This document shows, piece by piece, positions 45,047 through 53,770 of a DNA stretch of 64,000 bases. Source of the stretch: DATEGZ01 sp035519535 (GTDB taxonomy: Bacteria > Acidobacteriota > Vicinamibacteria > Vicinamibacterales > SCN-69-37); NCBI GenBank assembly GCA_035519535.1, contig DATIWF010000154.1:4793-68792 (forward strand). Reading direction: 5' to 3'. Position 1 is the stretch's first letter, and each line of letters begins with the position of its first letter. The position numbers were made by a program, and so were the translations under genes. Below the pieces are notes generated by a model that worked only from the letters and a program-made list of their open reading frames with translations, made no database searches and was not told where the DNA came from.

Positions 45047-46462
45047 TTATCGGCGTTTCAATTCCAAGATTACCATGCCTGCCTCGGGGGCCGTGACGCG
45101 GCACTCGTCGGCCACCACGAGCCCGGCGACCCAGACGATTCGGCCCGCGCGATCCACCACAATCGGCACCCGGTCGCGCTCGCGCCGCGGCACTTTGCGG
45201 TCCACGAGCACGTCCTGCAACTTGCGACGTCCGGGCGCGCCCAACGGCCGGAGCCGGTCGCCCGGCCGGCGGCTGCGCACCGCGAACGGGGCGGCGATCG
45301 AGCCGGCCTGCACGACGGCGACGTCGCGCGCCGGGCACGGCACGCGCGCCCCGTCAGCCGGCGGCACCGTCGTCGCCGCAATCGTCACGCCGGCCTCGGG
45401 CACGTCCACGCTGCCCGGCAGAGGCAGCACGTATTCATACGATGCCGGCCGCGTGTCAGATGCGTCACGGCCCGGGGCTGAGCGCCCGCGGCTCAGCGTC
45501 ACGACCTCCCCGCGCCGATCGACGGAAAGGCCCGGCAAATCCAGGTGCCCCTCTGGCTTATCGGCGGCAGCCAGCATCCGGACCGCATCGACGTGGCCGA
45601 CCGCCAGCGTCACGTCGGGCGCCGCGTCGGCGACCGCCCGCCGGATGATGCGGCGCACAATGGGGGGCGGCAGCCCGGCCAGCGCCCCTCTCTGTACTTC
45701 GACACCGGCGCCAGAAGATAAGACGGAGATCCCTGCGGCTTCGATCGCCACCCGCTCGAGGTAGGCCTCATCGTCTCCGGCCAGCCGGGCGAAGCGGGCC
45801 AGCGCGCGCACGCCGCCGGGCGCCAGGCGTTCGATGACGGGCAGGAGTTCGTGGCGGATGCGATTGCGCGCGATCGCGCGGTCGCGATTGGAGGCGTCCT
45901 CGCGGTACGGCTCGCCCAGGGCGGCCAGGTAGGGCACCAGGTCGGCGCGCCGGCACTCGAGCAGCGGCCGGATCAGCTGGCCGCGGCGCAGGCGGATGCC
46001 GGTGACGCCGCGACCGCCCGCCCCGCGCAAGAGCCGCAGCAGTACGGTCTCGGCCTGATCGTCCATGGTGTGGCCGGTGGCGATGCGCGAGGCGTTGAGG
46101 CGCCCGGCGGCCTCGTCGAAGAATGCATAGCGCGCGTCGCGCGCGGCGGCTTCGATCGATTGGCGCCGCGCACGCGCGAGCGCGGCCACGTCCACGCGCG
46201 CGACCTCGCAGCGCAGCTCGAGGCGCGCGGCGAGCGCTCGCACGAACGCCTCGTCTGCGTCGGCGTCCTCACCGCGCAAGCCGTGATGCACGTGGACGAC
46301 GCCGGCAACGGTGAAGGCAAGGTCCGCCGAGAGGCGGTGCAGGAGCCAGAGGAGCGCGACCGAGTCCGGCCCGCCGGACACGGCGACCGCGACGCGATCG
46401 CCCGTGTCAACGAGCCGGGCCCGCTTGATCACGCCGGCGACACGCCCGACGACCTCGCGCAT
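45047..46462 (-). CDS. tilS: tRNA(Ile)-lysidine synthase
   Basis: A 471-aa enzyme of the PP-loop family (SGGPDS near 30-35) with HVHHGLRGEDADADEAFV, GHTMDDQAETVLLRLLRG, RPLL, EDASNRDRAIARNRIRHELLP and a C-terminal substrate-binding domain (FAVRSRRPGDRLRPLG). It converts cytidine 34 of tRNA-Ile2(CAU) to lysidine, which changes it from reading AUG to reading AUA. Its ATG is 7 nt after the 3' CCA of a CAU-anticodon tRNA gene with no Shine-Dalgarno in between. It is followed by ftsH. Confidence 0.95.
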   Translation of the reverse strand: MREVVGRVAGVIKRARLVDTGDRVAVAVSGGPDSVALLWLLHRLSADLAFTVAGVVHVHHGLRGEDADADEAFVRALAARLELRCEVARVDVAALARARRQSIEAAARDARYAFFDEAAGRLNASRIATGHTMDDQAETVLLRLLRGAGGRGVTGIRLRRGQLIRPLLECRRADLVPYLAALGEPYREDASNRDRAIARNRIRHELLPVIERLAPGGVRALARFARLAGDDEAYLERVAIEAAGISVLSSGAGVEVQRGALAGLPPPIVRRIIRRAVADAAPDVTLAVGHVDAVRMLAAADKPEGHLDLPGLSVDRRGEVVTLSRGRSAPGRDASDTRPASYEYVLPLPGSVDVPEAGVTIAATTVPPADGARVPCPARDVAVVQAGSIAAPFAVRSRRPGDRLRPLGAPGRRKLQDVLVDRKVPRRERDRVPIVVDRAGRIVWVAGLVVADECRVTAPEAGMVILELKRR

Positions 46463-46469
46463 TGGAAGA

Positions 46470-46547
46470 TGGTGCCGGTGCAGGGATTTGAACCCCGGAC
46501 ACTGCGGTTATGAGCCGCATGCTCTAACCAGGCTGAGCTACACCGGC
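46470..46547 (-). tRNA. tRNA with anticodon CAU (elongator Met or Ile2)
   Basis: The reverse strand folds as a full tRNA: acceptor GCCGGTG/CACCGGC, D-arm GCTCAGCCTGGTTAGAGC, anticodon stem TGCGG/CCGCA with loop CTCATAA (anticodon CAU), T-arm CGGGG-TTCAAAT-CCCTG, then A and an encoded CCA. The G1-C72 pair and the absence of three G-C pairs next to the loop argue against the initiator. The loop CTCATAA occurs in both Ile2 and elongator Met tRNAs; its place beside tilS favours Ile2 but does not prove it. Confidence 0.93.
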
Positions 46548-46552
46548 GAACA

Positions 46553-46640
46553 CTTGATCATAGTCAAGTTAGAAGTGAGAAGCCAGAAGTTACAAGCACC
46601 TCGGGCCGATTTCCAACTTCTGGCTTCACACTTCTAACTT
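46553..46640. repeat. AGAAGCC heptamer hairpin by the tRNA gene
   Basis: CAAGTT-AGAAGTG-AGAAGCC-AGAAGTT on the left is matched inverted on the right by AACTTC-TGGCTTC-ACACTTC-TAACTTG around a short core. Period 7. The right arm overlaps the last codons and the TAG stop of the deoxyhypusine-synthase-like gene (46634). It is the same family as 31783-31874. Confidence 0.85.
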
Positions 46641-47581
46641 GTCAGCGCCGCCGCGAGGAGCGGCAGCATGATCTCGTGATGGCCGGTGAGCGAGTACCCG
46701 CGGCCGATGCCGGCAACCGGCCGGCGCACGACGTTCGTCTCCGCGCGGTACATCCGCATGAAGTCCATGTTCACCGTCGTCAACCCGTCGAGCGAGATGC
46801 CGCGGTTCCGGACGAGCGACACCGCCTTGAGGAAGACCTCGGGCAGCATCACGGCCGATCCGCAGTTCAAGTACACGCCGCCCTCGAGCTTCGCGACGAA
46901 CGACGTGAAGTAGCGGAAGTCGCGCAGGCTCGCGGCGCCGATCGCCTCGCCCGACGCCGACGGATGCATGTGAATGATGTCCGTGCCGATGCCGACGTGG
47001 ACGGTGACCGGCACGTGCAGCCGCCCGGCGGCGCAGAGGATGCTCACGCGCGCGAACGCGGGCGCCTTGCCGGCGAGGAACTCCACGACCGATTGCCCCA
47101 GGCCGAGGCCGCGCCCGGCGCCGTCGCGGATCGCAACGTTCAGCTCGCGGCCGGTCTCCTCGGCCATGCCGAAATTGCCCGGGCCGAGCGCTTCGTCGAC
47201 TTCCTCGGACGTCGAGCCCGACAGGGCGACCTCGAAGTCATGGATGAGCCCCGCGCCGTTCAGCGCGACGGCCGAGACGTACCCGCGCTCCATCAGGTCG
47301 ATGACGATCGGCGCGAGGCCCGTCTTGATCACGTGCGCCCCAAGTCCCCAGACGATCGCGCGGCCATCGGCATGCGCCTGCTGCATTGCCTGGACGATCG
47401 CCTGCAGGTCGGCCGCCGCCAGTACCCTGGGCAGCGACGCGATCCATCCCGAGAAGCCCGTCTCGGGCGCCCACCGGTGGGCGAACTGATCGTGCCGGAC
47501 CTTGCTCGTCCGGCCGGCCAGCGGATAGGTGCGGACGCCCGAGAGGTCGAAGGGCTCGTAATCGAGCTTCACGCGGGCCAT
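46634..47581 (-). CDS. Deoxyhypusine-synthase-like protein, function unknown
   Basis: From ATG 47581, a 315-aa protein. By eye it shares with the deoxyhypusine synthase fold GAHVIKTGLAPIVIDLMERG, VALNGAGLIHDFEVALSG, RLHVPVTVHVGIGTDIIHMHP and LEGGVYLNCGSAVMLPEVFLK, which line up with the NAD-binding and spermidine regions, though identity is low. The classical active Lys in WGK was not found. Hypusine is not made in bacteria, so it may do another spermidine or NAD reaction. It lies 14 nt downstream of queA. Its last codons lie in a heptamer array. Confidence 0.6.
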   Translation of the reverse strand: MARVKLDYEPFDLSGVRTYPLAGRTSKVRHDQFAHRWAPETGFSGWIASLPRVLAAADLQAIVQAMQQAHADGRAIVWGLGAHVIKTGLAPIVIDLMERGYVSAVALNGAGLIHDFEVALSGSTSEEVDEALGPGNFGMAEETGRELNVAIRDGAGRGLGLGQSVVEFLAGKAPAFARVSILCAAGRLHVPVTVHVGIGTDIIHMHPSASGEAIGAASLRDFRYFTSFVAKLEGGVYLNCGSAVMLPEVFLKAVSLVRNRGISLDGLTTVNMDFMRMYRAETNVVRRPVAGIGRGYSLTGHHEIMLPLLAAALTS

Positions 47582-47595
47582 GGTAACACTGGCGA

Positions 47596-48648
47596 TTAGG
47601 TCACCAACATCGCGTCGCCGTAGCTGTAGAAATGGAACCCTCGCGCGACGGCGTCCTTGTACGCCGCGAGGACGAGATCGCGGCCCGCGAAAGCGGCCAC
47701 GAGCATGAGGAGCGAGGAGCGCGGCAGGTGGAAGTTCGTGAGGAGCGCATCCACGGCGCGAAAGCGGTGGCCCGGGTGGATGAAGAGCTCCGTGGCGCCC
47801 GCGCCCGCGCGGACGTGCCCCGCCTCGTCCGCTGCGCTTTCGAGCGCGCGGGTCGTCGTCGTCCCGACGGCGACGATGCGATGGCCAGCGCGACGCGTGT
47901 CGTCGATCGCGCGCGCGGTTGCCGCCGGAATGTCGTACGGCTCGGCGTCGACGCGGTGGTCCTCGACGCGCTCGACGCGCACGGGCTTGAACGTGCCGTA
48001 GCCGACGTGCAGCGTGATCGGCGCGCGGGCGATGCCGGCGCGCTCGAGCGCGGCGACCAGCGCGGCATCGAAGTGGAGTCCGGCGGTCGGCGCCGCCACC
48101 GATCCGCGAACGCGCGCGAAGATCGTCTGGTAGCGCTCGCGGTCCTCGGGCGTGTCGGCGCGATGAATATACGGCGGCAGCGGCGTGTGCCCGAGCGCGT
48201 CGATCGCCGCGTCCACACTGGCCGCACCCTCGACCTCGAACCGGACGAGCCGGCGACCGAAGTACCGGCGCTCGAGAATCGTCCCGTGGAGCGCGACGCC
48301 GGGCGCGCGCGCGGCGTCCTCGAAGATCATCCGCGCGCCGGGCTTCAGCTTCTGGCCGGGGTGAACGAGCGCGTGCCAGTGGCCGTCGTCCATCTTCTCC
48401 AGTAACAGGCACTCGACCGCCCCGCCGCTCGGATCGCGGCGGCCGATCAGGCGCGCGGGATACACGCGCGTGTCGTTGACGACGAGCAGATCGCCGCGCA
48501 TCAGCAGGTCGGGCAGGTCCGCCACCCTCGCCTCGCGCCACGATCCGCGCGCGCGATCGACCACGAGCAGGCGCGACGCCCCGCGCGGCCTCGGCGCTTG
48601 CGCGATCAACGCCTCGGGCAGGTCGAAGTCGAAGTCGGAGACCAGCAC
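47596..48648 (-). CDS. queA: tRNA preQ1(34) S-adenosylmethionine ribosyltransferase-isomerase
   Basis: A 350-aa enzyme of the queuosine pathway that moves the ribosyl part of SAM onto preQ1 in tRNA. SDFDFDLPEALIAQ, NDTRVYPARLIGRR, RYQTIFARVRGSVAAPTAGLHF and VGTTTTRALES are typical. A GTG at 48648 (MLVSDF) aligns with the E. coli start MRVTDF and is chosen; a GTG 6 nt upstream is possible. The C-terminus is intact. It is divergent from glgX. Confidence 0.93.
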   Translation of the reverse strand: MLVSDFDFDLPEALIAQAPRPRGASRLLVVDRARGSWREARVADLPDLLMRGDLLVVNDTRVYPARLIGRRDPSGGAVECLLLEKMDDGHWHALVHPGQKLKPGARMIFEDAARAPGVALHGTILERRYFGRRLVRFEVEGAASVDAAIDALGHTPLPPYIHRADTPEDRERYQTIFARVRGSVAAPTAGLHFDAALVAALERAGIARAPITLHVGYGTFKPVRVERVEDHRVDAEPYDIPAATARAIDDTRRAGHRIVAVGTTTTRALESAADEAGHVRAGAGATELFIHPGHRFRAVDALLTNFHLPRSSLLMLVAAFAGRDLVLAAYKDAVARGFHFYSYGDAMLVT

Positions 48649-48709
48649 GGGCACAGCGTACTGCCGGCGGAGGGCGGAGCGCCGGGTGAATTCCCCCGTG
48701 CCCCATTTG

Positions 48710-48715
48710 TACAAT
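48710..48715 (+). promoter_or_regulatory. -10-like box giving a possible leaderless glgX transcript
   Basis: TACAAT ends 6 nt before the ATG of glgX (48722), so a start at about 48722 would give a leaderless mRNA. The -35 region is weak (GTGAAT-like near 48687), so the call is tentative. Confidence 0.3.
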
Positions 48716-48721
48716 CAGCGC

Positions 48722-50767
48722 ATGGCGATCGAGACCGGCCGCCCCGCTCCCCTGGGCGCGACCTGGGACGGCGCGGGCGTCAACTTCGCCCTGTTCTCGG
48801 ACGACGCGGAAGCCGTCGATCTCTGTCTCTTCGACGCCCCCGATGCCTCGACCGAACGCACGCGGCTGCGGCTGCCCTCGCGCACCGGGTCGGTCTTTCA
48901 CGGCTACGTGCCGGACCTCGGGCCTGGACAGCTGTACGGCTATCGCGTGTACGGCCCGTGGAGTCCGTCGCAGGGGCTGCGCTTCAATCCCGCCAAGGTC
49001 GTCTTCGATCCGTACGCGCGGGACGTCGGCCGCGTGCCCCGCTGGCACACGTCGCTCTTCGGCTACGCGCCGGGCACGGAGGGGCTCGGGGCGGCTGATC
49101 CGGCCGACAGCGCGCCCTACGCGCCGCTCGCCGCCGTGGTCGATTCCACCGACCCGTGGCCGGACGATCGACCGCCGCGGACGCCGTGGCGCGACACGGT
49201 CATCTACGAGCTGCACGTCAAGGGCTTCTCGATGCTCAATCCAGCCGTGCCGCCCGTCTGGCGCGGAACGTATCTCGGCGTCTCGGCGCCGGCGTCAATC
49301 GAGCACCTCCGCGCACTCGGCGTGACGGCCGTCGAGCTGCTTCCCATTCACGCGCACGCCGACGAGTGGGCGCTGTTCCAGCGCGGCCTCACGAACTACT
49401 GGGGCTACAACACGCTCGCCTACTTCGCCCCTGATCCGCGGTTCGCGACGTCGCCCGCGCGGGGCGCGGCGGTGCGCGAGTTCCGCCAGATGGTGGCCGC
49501 CCTGCACGCCGCCGGCCTCGAGGTCCTGCTCGACGTCGTCTACAACCACACGGCCGAGAGCGACCGCCTCGGCCCGACGCTCTCGATGCGCGGGATCAAC
49601 AACCGCGCGTACTACCGGCTGCACGCCGAGCGCCCGGGCGACGACGAGGATTTCACCGGGTGCGGGAACACGCTGGACCTGCGGCGTCCGCACGTGCGCC
49701 GCCTCGTGCTCGACAGCCTGCGCTACTGGGTGGCCGAGATGCACGTCGACGGGTTCCGGTTCGATCTGGCGCCCGCGCTCGCGCGCGATCCGATCACGCC
49801 CGATCGGCTCGTCGAGATCTTCGGCGCGATCGAGGACGACCCCGTGCTCGGCCGCGTGAAGCTCATCGCCGAGCCGTGGGACGCCGCCCCGGGCGGCTAT
49901 CAGCTCGGCAACTTCCCCGCGGCGTGGTCGGAGTGGAACGATCAGTACCGCAACACCGTGCGCCGGTTCTGGCGGGGCGACCGCGGCGTGGTGGGAGACC
50001 TCGCCACGCGGCTCGCGGGCAGCCGCGACCTCTTCGGGCACGACGGCCGGTCGCCGCGCGCGAGCGTCAACTACGTCACGTCGCACGACGGCTTCACGCT
50101 CGCCGACGTCGTCGCATACAACGACAAGCACAACGAGGCGAACGGCGAGGCGAACCGCGACGGCGAGTCGCGCAACCTCAGCTGGAACGGCGGGGTCGAG
50201 GGCCCGACCGAGGACGCAGGCGTGCGCGCGCTGCGCGACCGCCAGCGCCGCAACTTCCTGTTCACGCTCGTCGTCTCGCTCGGCACGCCGATGGTCAACG
50301 GCGGCGACGAGCTGGGCCGAACGCAGTCGGGCAACAACAACGGCTACTGCCACGACTCGCCGCTCAGCTGGACGCCGTGGCCGGCCGACGCGGACTCGCG
50401 GCGGTTCCTCGCCTTTGCGCGGCGGGCCCTCGCGCTGCGCGCGTCGCAGCTGGCGCTGCGGCGCGATGCGTTTCTCGACGGCCCGTCGCCCGATGGCCCC
50501 GGCGATGTCGTCTGGCGCCGACCCGATGGCGCGGAGATGACCGACGCGGACTGGCAGGATGCGGATCGGCGCGTGCTGGGCGTCGCGCTCGACGGCCTCT
50601 TCATCGTCTTCAACGCCTCGGACGCGGACGTGACGTTCGAGCTGCCGGCCCGAGGCGCGCCGTGGCGGCGGCTGCTCGACACGGCCGATCCCGACGCGCC
50701 CGCGGCCGAGGTCTCCGCGCCAACATGGACGTGCGCAGCCCGGGCCGCCGCGGTCTTCGGTCCTTAA
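48722..50767 (+). CDS. glgX: Glycogen debranching enzyme GlgX
   Basis: A 681-aa isoamylase-type enzyme of GH13. PLGATWDGAGVNFALFS begins the CBM48 domain. The barrel carries DVVYNHTAE, DGFRFDLA (nucleophile Asp), the acid region LIAEPWDA, and NYVTSHDGFTLADVV. A Gly/Asn-rich active-site loop (GNNNGYCHDSPLSW) is typical of GlgX. It hydrolyses alpha-1,6 branches of phosphorylase-limit glycogen. No other glycogen gene is nearby. ATG 48722 aligns with the family start. A heptamer array starts 3 nt after its stop. Confidence 0.94.
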   Translation: MAIETGRPAPLGATWDGAGVNFALFSDDAEAVDLCLFDAPDASTERTRLRLPSRTGSVFHGYVPDLGPGQLYGYRVYGPWSPSQGLRFNPAKVVFDPYARDVGRVPRWHTSLFGYAPGTEGLGAADPADSAPYAPLAAVVDSTDPWPDDRPPRTPWRDTVIYELHVKGFSMLNPAVPPVWRGTYLGVSAPASIEHLRALGVTAVELLPIHAHADEWALFQRGLTNYWGYNTLAYFAPDPRFATSPARGAAVREFRQMVAALHAAGLEVLLDVVYNHTAESDRLGPTLSMRGINNRAYYRLHAERPGDDEDFTGCGNTLDLRRPHVRRLVLDSLRYWVAEMHVDGFRFDLAPALARDPITPDRLVEIFGAIEDDPVLGRVKLIAEPWDAAPGGYQLGNFPAAWSEWNDQYRNTVRRFWRGDRGVVGDLATRLAGSRDLFGHDGRSPRASVNYVTSHDGFTLADVVAYNDKHNEANGEANRDGESRNLSWNGGVEGPTEDAGVRALRDRQRRNFLFTLVVSLGTPMVNGGDELGRTQSGNNNGYCHDSPLSWTPWPADADSRRFLAFARRALALRASQLALRRDAFLDGPSPDGPGDVVWRRPDGAEMTDADWQDADRRVLGVALDGLFIVFNASDADVTFELPARGAPWRRLLDTADPDAPAAEVSAPTWTCAARAAAVFGP

Positions 50768-50770
50768 GGC

Positions 50771-50845
50771 GTGCCCTCTGCCTTCTGCCTTCTGCCCTCT
50801 GCCTTCTGCCTTCTGCCTTCTGCCCTTTGCCCTTCGCCCCGCGCC
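50771..50845. repeat. TTCTGCC heptamer array downstream of glgX
   Basis: About eight TTCTGCC/CTCTGCC/TTTGCCC units at period 7 run from 3 nt after the glgX stop into the leader of the next gene. They are one-sided, with no inverted partner. Confidence 0.8.
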
Positions 50846-50887
50846 CTGCTATCGTCTCGCCAGCAATTTCCCCTCGGAGGTCTACGT

Positions 50888-51505
50888 ATGAAAAGCCGAT
50901 TCGCGGTCGTCGCGATGTGCGCCATCGCGATGGCGCTCGCCGCGAGCGCCGTGTCTTCGCAATCCTCAGCCGCGTCTCAAACACCCAAGCCCACGACCAG
51001 GCCGGCGCCGCCGCAGGCGCCGAAGGTCGGTCCGGTCGCGCCGCCGACGACCGACGCCGAGAAGATCAAGAGCGCGATGTCGGCCGCACCGATGGCGGTC
51101 GCCAAGGACGCCGCCATCATGGACATGCCGAGCATGCGGGTGCTGCGCCCGGGCACCAACGGCTGGACGTGCATTCCTGACTCGCCGTCGCCGGGCGTGG
51201 ATCCGATGTGCGTCGACAAGAACGGCATGGAGTGGGCCGAGGCGTGGATGAATCACAAGGACCCGCCCAAGGACAAGATGGCGCTCGGCTACATGCTGAT
51301 GGGCGGTTCGGACGCGAGCAACACCGACCCGTTTGCGACCGAACCCCAGGCCGGCGCGAAGTGGGTGGACACCGGGCCGCACCTCATGGTCTTCAACGTC
51401 GGCGACCGCTTCGCCGGCTATCCAACCACGGCGGCGAACACGAAGGTGCCGTACGTGATGTGGGCGGGCACGCCGTACGCGCACTTGATGATTCCGGTCA
51501 GGTAA
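50888..51505 (+). CDS. Secreted protein of unknown function
   Basis: A 205-aa protein with a signal peptide (about 1-25, ending SSQS), a Pro/Thr/Ala linker, and a conserved-looking body: RVLRPGTNGWTCIPD, DPMCVDKNGMEWAEAWMNHK, LGYMLMGGSDASNTDPFA, GPHLMVFNVG, YVMWAGTPYAHLMIP. Two Cys (TCIPD and MCVDK) could form a disulfide. CGGAGG lies 7 nt before ATG 50888. It resembles uncharacterised proteins of Acidobacteriota and Proteobacteria; I do not assign a function. It is convergent with fabH across the first nonamer element. Confidence 0.75.
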   Translation: MKSRFAVVAMCAIAMALAASAVSSQSSAASQTPKPTTRPAPPQAPKVGPVAPPTTDAEKIKSAMSAAPMAVAKDAAIMDMPSMRVLRPGTNGWTCIPDSPSPGVDPMCVDKNGMEWAEAWMNHKDPPKDKMALGYMLMGGSDASNTDPFATEPQAGAKWVDTGPHLMVFNVGDRFAGYPTTAANTKVPYVMWAGTPYAHLMIPVR

Positions 51506-51511
51506 TCCGAC

Positions 51512-51752
51512 GGGTACGTCGGGTACGTCAGGTACGTCAGGTACGTCGGGTACGTCGGGTACGTCGGGTACGTCGGGTACGTCGGGTCCGAGGAACGCGC
51601 TGGCGATGGTCAGCTTCTGCTTTTTTTCGCGGAGCTGAGGTCGGTGCAGACGCTTCGGGCCCGGCGGGCCTGAACCTGTGGGAAGTTGACGAGCGCCAGC
51701 GCGTTCCAGGGACCTGACGTACCCGACGTACCCGACGTACCCGACGTACCCG
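51512..51752. repeat. Nonamer palindromic element 1: array, core, inverted array
   Basis: Eight GGGTACGTC/AGGTACGTC units (51512-51583), then GGTCC and GGAACGCGCTGGCG, a core of about 100 bp with a T-run, then CGCCAGCGCGTTCC inverted, and four GACGTACCC units (51716-51751). It fills the space between two convergent stop codons: 6 nt after the secreted protein gene and 1 nt from the fabH stop. Both transcripts would fold into one long stem. Confidence 0.9.
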
Positions 51753-52748
51753 TTACAAACTCCACCGCAGCAGCACCGACCCCACCGTGAACCCCGCGCC
51801 GACCGAGGCGAGCAGCACGAGGTGGCCTTTCTTGAGTCGCCCGTCCCTGCGCGCGTCGTCGAGCGCGAGCGGAATTGTCGCGGCCGTCGTGTTGCCGTAG
51901 CGGTCCAGGTTGATGACCACCTTCCTGGGATCGACGCCCAATTTCTGGGTCGCGGCCTCGATGATCCGCCGGTTGGCCTGGTGGGACACGAACAGATCGA
52001 GATCGTCCGGCGTGAGTCCGTGCCGGCCGAGGACGCGGCGTCCGATCTCGTCCGTCATGCGGACGGCGTACTTGAACACGGCCTGCCCGTCCTGCTTCAC
52101 GGAGTGCAGGCGCGCGTCCACGGTCTCGTGCGATGCCGGCAGCCGGCTCCCGCCGGCCGGCATGCACAGCGCCGGCCCGCCCGTGCCGTCGATGTGGTGC
52201 GCGAAGTCGATGATGGCAGGCTCGCCCTCCGCCGCCGGCGACAGCACCACGGCGCCCGCCCCGTCCCCAAAGAGGATGCACGTCGCCCGATCGGTGTAGT
52301 CGATGATGCTCGACATGACGTCGGCGCCGACGACAAGCGCGTGCTCGACCGCGCCCGTTGCCACCAGCTGATAGGCGGCCGTGAGCGAGTACGTGAACCC
52401 CGAGCACGCCGCGCCCAGGTCGTAGCCCCACGCGTTGTTCGCGCCGATCTTCGCCTGCAGCGTGCACGCCGTGCTCGGAAAGATCGTGTCGGGCGTCGTC
52501 GTCCCGACGACGATGAAGCCGATGTCGGCGGGCGTGAGGCCGGCTTCCTCGATCGCCTTGCGGGCGGCTGGTTCGGCGATGTCGGACGTGCCCTGACCGG
52601 GCTCGACCAGGTGCCGCTCGCGGATGCCGGTGCGCTGCAGGATCCACTCGTTCGTGGTGTCGACCATCTTCTCGAGGTCCGCGTTCGACAGCACGCGCGG
52701 GGGCACGTAGGTCGCGAGTCCCGCGAACTTCACCGGCCGCAACGTCAC
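51753..52748 (-). CDS. fabH: Beta-ketoacyl-ACP synthase III
   Basis: From GTG 52748, a 331-aa enzyme. The catalytic Cys is C115 (DLGAACSGF), His is in SHQANRRI, and Asn in RYGNTTAA. It starts fatty acid chains by condensing acetyl-CoA with malonyl-ACP. The start overlaps the ruvB stop (GTGA); a second GTG 3 nt upstream is possible. No other fab genes are nearby, and its place at the end of the ruv operon is unusual. The stop is 1 nt from the nonamer element. Confidence 0.94.
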   Translation of the reverse strand: MTLRPVKFAGLATYVPPRVLSNADLEKMVDTTNEWILQRTGIRERHLVEPGQGTSDIAEPAARKAIEEAGLTPADIGFIVVGTTTPDTIFPSTACTLQAKIGANNAWGYDLGAACSGFTYSLTAAYQLVATGAVEHALVVGADVMSSIIDYTDRATCILFGDGAGAVVLSPAAEGEPAIIDFAHHIDGTGGPALCMPAGGSRLPASHETVDARLHSVKQDGQAVFKYAVRMTDEIGRRVLGRHGLTPDDLDLFVSHQANRRIIEAATQKLGVDPRKVVINLDRYGNTTAATIPLALDDARRDGRLKKGHLVLLASVGAGFTVGSVLLRWSL

Positions 52749-53761
52749 CACAACCGATCCTTTCCCGGAGCCGTGAGCCCGAAATATTCGTACGCGCGCG
52801 CGGTCGCCACGCGGCCGCGCGGGGTGCGATCGAGAAAGCCGATCTGGATCAGATACGGCTCGTAGATGTCCTCGATGGCGTCTTTCTCTTCGCTGATCGC
52901 GGCGGCGAGGCTGTTGAGGCCCACCGGCCCGCCGCTGAACTTGTCGATGATCGTCTTGAGCAGCCGGCGATCGGCTTCGTCGAAGCCGTGCTGGTCGACC
53001 TCGAGGAGCTCGAGGGCGTCGTGGCAGACGGCCGCCGTCACGCGCCCGTCCGCGCGGACCTGCGCGAAGTCGCGGACGCGCCGCAGCAGGCGGTTCGCGA
53101 TCCGCGGCGTGCCGCGCGACCGGCGCGCGATCTCGAGCGCGGCGTCGGGCGCGATCTCGACCGCCAGAATCCGCGCCGACCGCGTGACGATCTCGACGAG
53201 GTCCTTCTCCTGATAGAAATCCAAGCGGTGGACGATGCCGAACCGCGCGCGCAGCGGCGCCGTGAGGAGCCCCGCGCGCGTCGTCGCGCCGATCAGCGTG
53301 TACGGCTGGAGCGGCATCTTCACCGACCGCGCGCCCGGCCCCTGGCCGATGATGATGTCGAGCTCGAAGTCCTCCATCGCCGGATAGAGGATCTCCTCGA
53401 TCGCCGGGCTCATCCGGTGCACTTCGTCGATGAAGAGCACCTCGCGCGGCTTGAGGTTGGTGAGGATCGCGGCCAGGTCGCCCGGCCGCTCGAGCACCGG
53501 ACCCGACGTCGATCGCACGGGCACGCCCATTTCGTTGGCGATGATGTACGCGAGCGTCGTCTTGCCGAGCCCGGGTGGCCCGAACAGCAGGATGTGGTCG
53601 AGGGCTTCCTGGCGCTGGCGCGCCGCGGTGATCGACACCAGCAGGTTTTCGCGCACGCGCTCCTGGCCGATGTAGTCGGCGAGCGTCCGCGGGCGCAGCC
53701 CCGCCTCGTACTGCGCGTCGTCGTCCACTCGTGATGCGTTGACCAGCCGAGGATCGGTCAC
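52745..53761 (-). CDS. ruvB: Holliday junction branch migration ATPase RuvB
   Basis: A 338-aa AAA+ motor with Walker A GPPGLGKT, Walker B FIDEVHRM, sensor 1 LIGATTRAGLL, and a winged-helix C-terminus with the DNA-binding region LIQIGFLDRTPRGRVAT. It drives branch migration with RuvA. It is 9 nt downstream of ruvA, the only non-overlapping junction of this operon. Confidence 0.96.
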   Translation of the reverse strand: MTDPRLVNASRVDDDAQYEAGLRPRTLADYIGQERVRENLLVSITAARQRQEALDHILLFGPPGLGKTTLAYIIANEMGVPVRSTSGPVLERPGDLAAILTNLKPREVLFIDEVHRMSPAIEEILYPAMEDFELDIIIGQGPGARSVKMPLQPYTLIGATTRAGLLTAPLRARFGIVHRLDFYQEKDLVEIVTRSARILAVEIAPDAALEIARRSRGTPRIANRLLRRVRDFAQVRADGRVTAAVCHDALELLEVDQHGFDEADRRLLKTIIDKFSGGPVGLNSLAAAISEEKDAIEDIYEPYLIQIGFLDRTPRGRVATARAYEYFGLTAPGKDRLW

Positions 53762-53770
53762 GGCACTCCC

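Noticed and set aside
46470..46547. Initiator tRNA-fMet
   Set aside because: The acceptor has a full G1-C72 pair and the anticodon stem lacks the three consecutive G-C pairs next to the loop that mark the initiator.
51512..51752. Regular short repeats as a CRISPR array
   Set aside because: The units are 9 bp and directly joined without unique spacers, and no cas gene is near.
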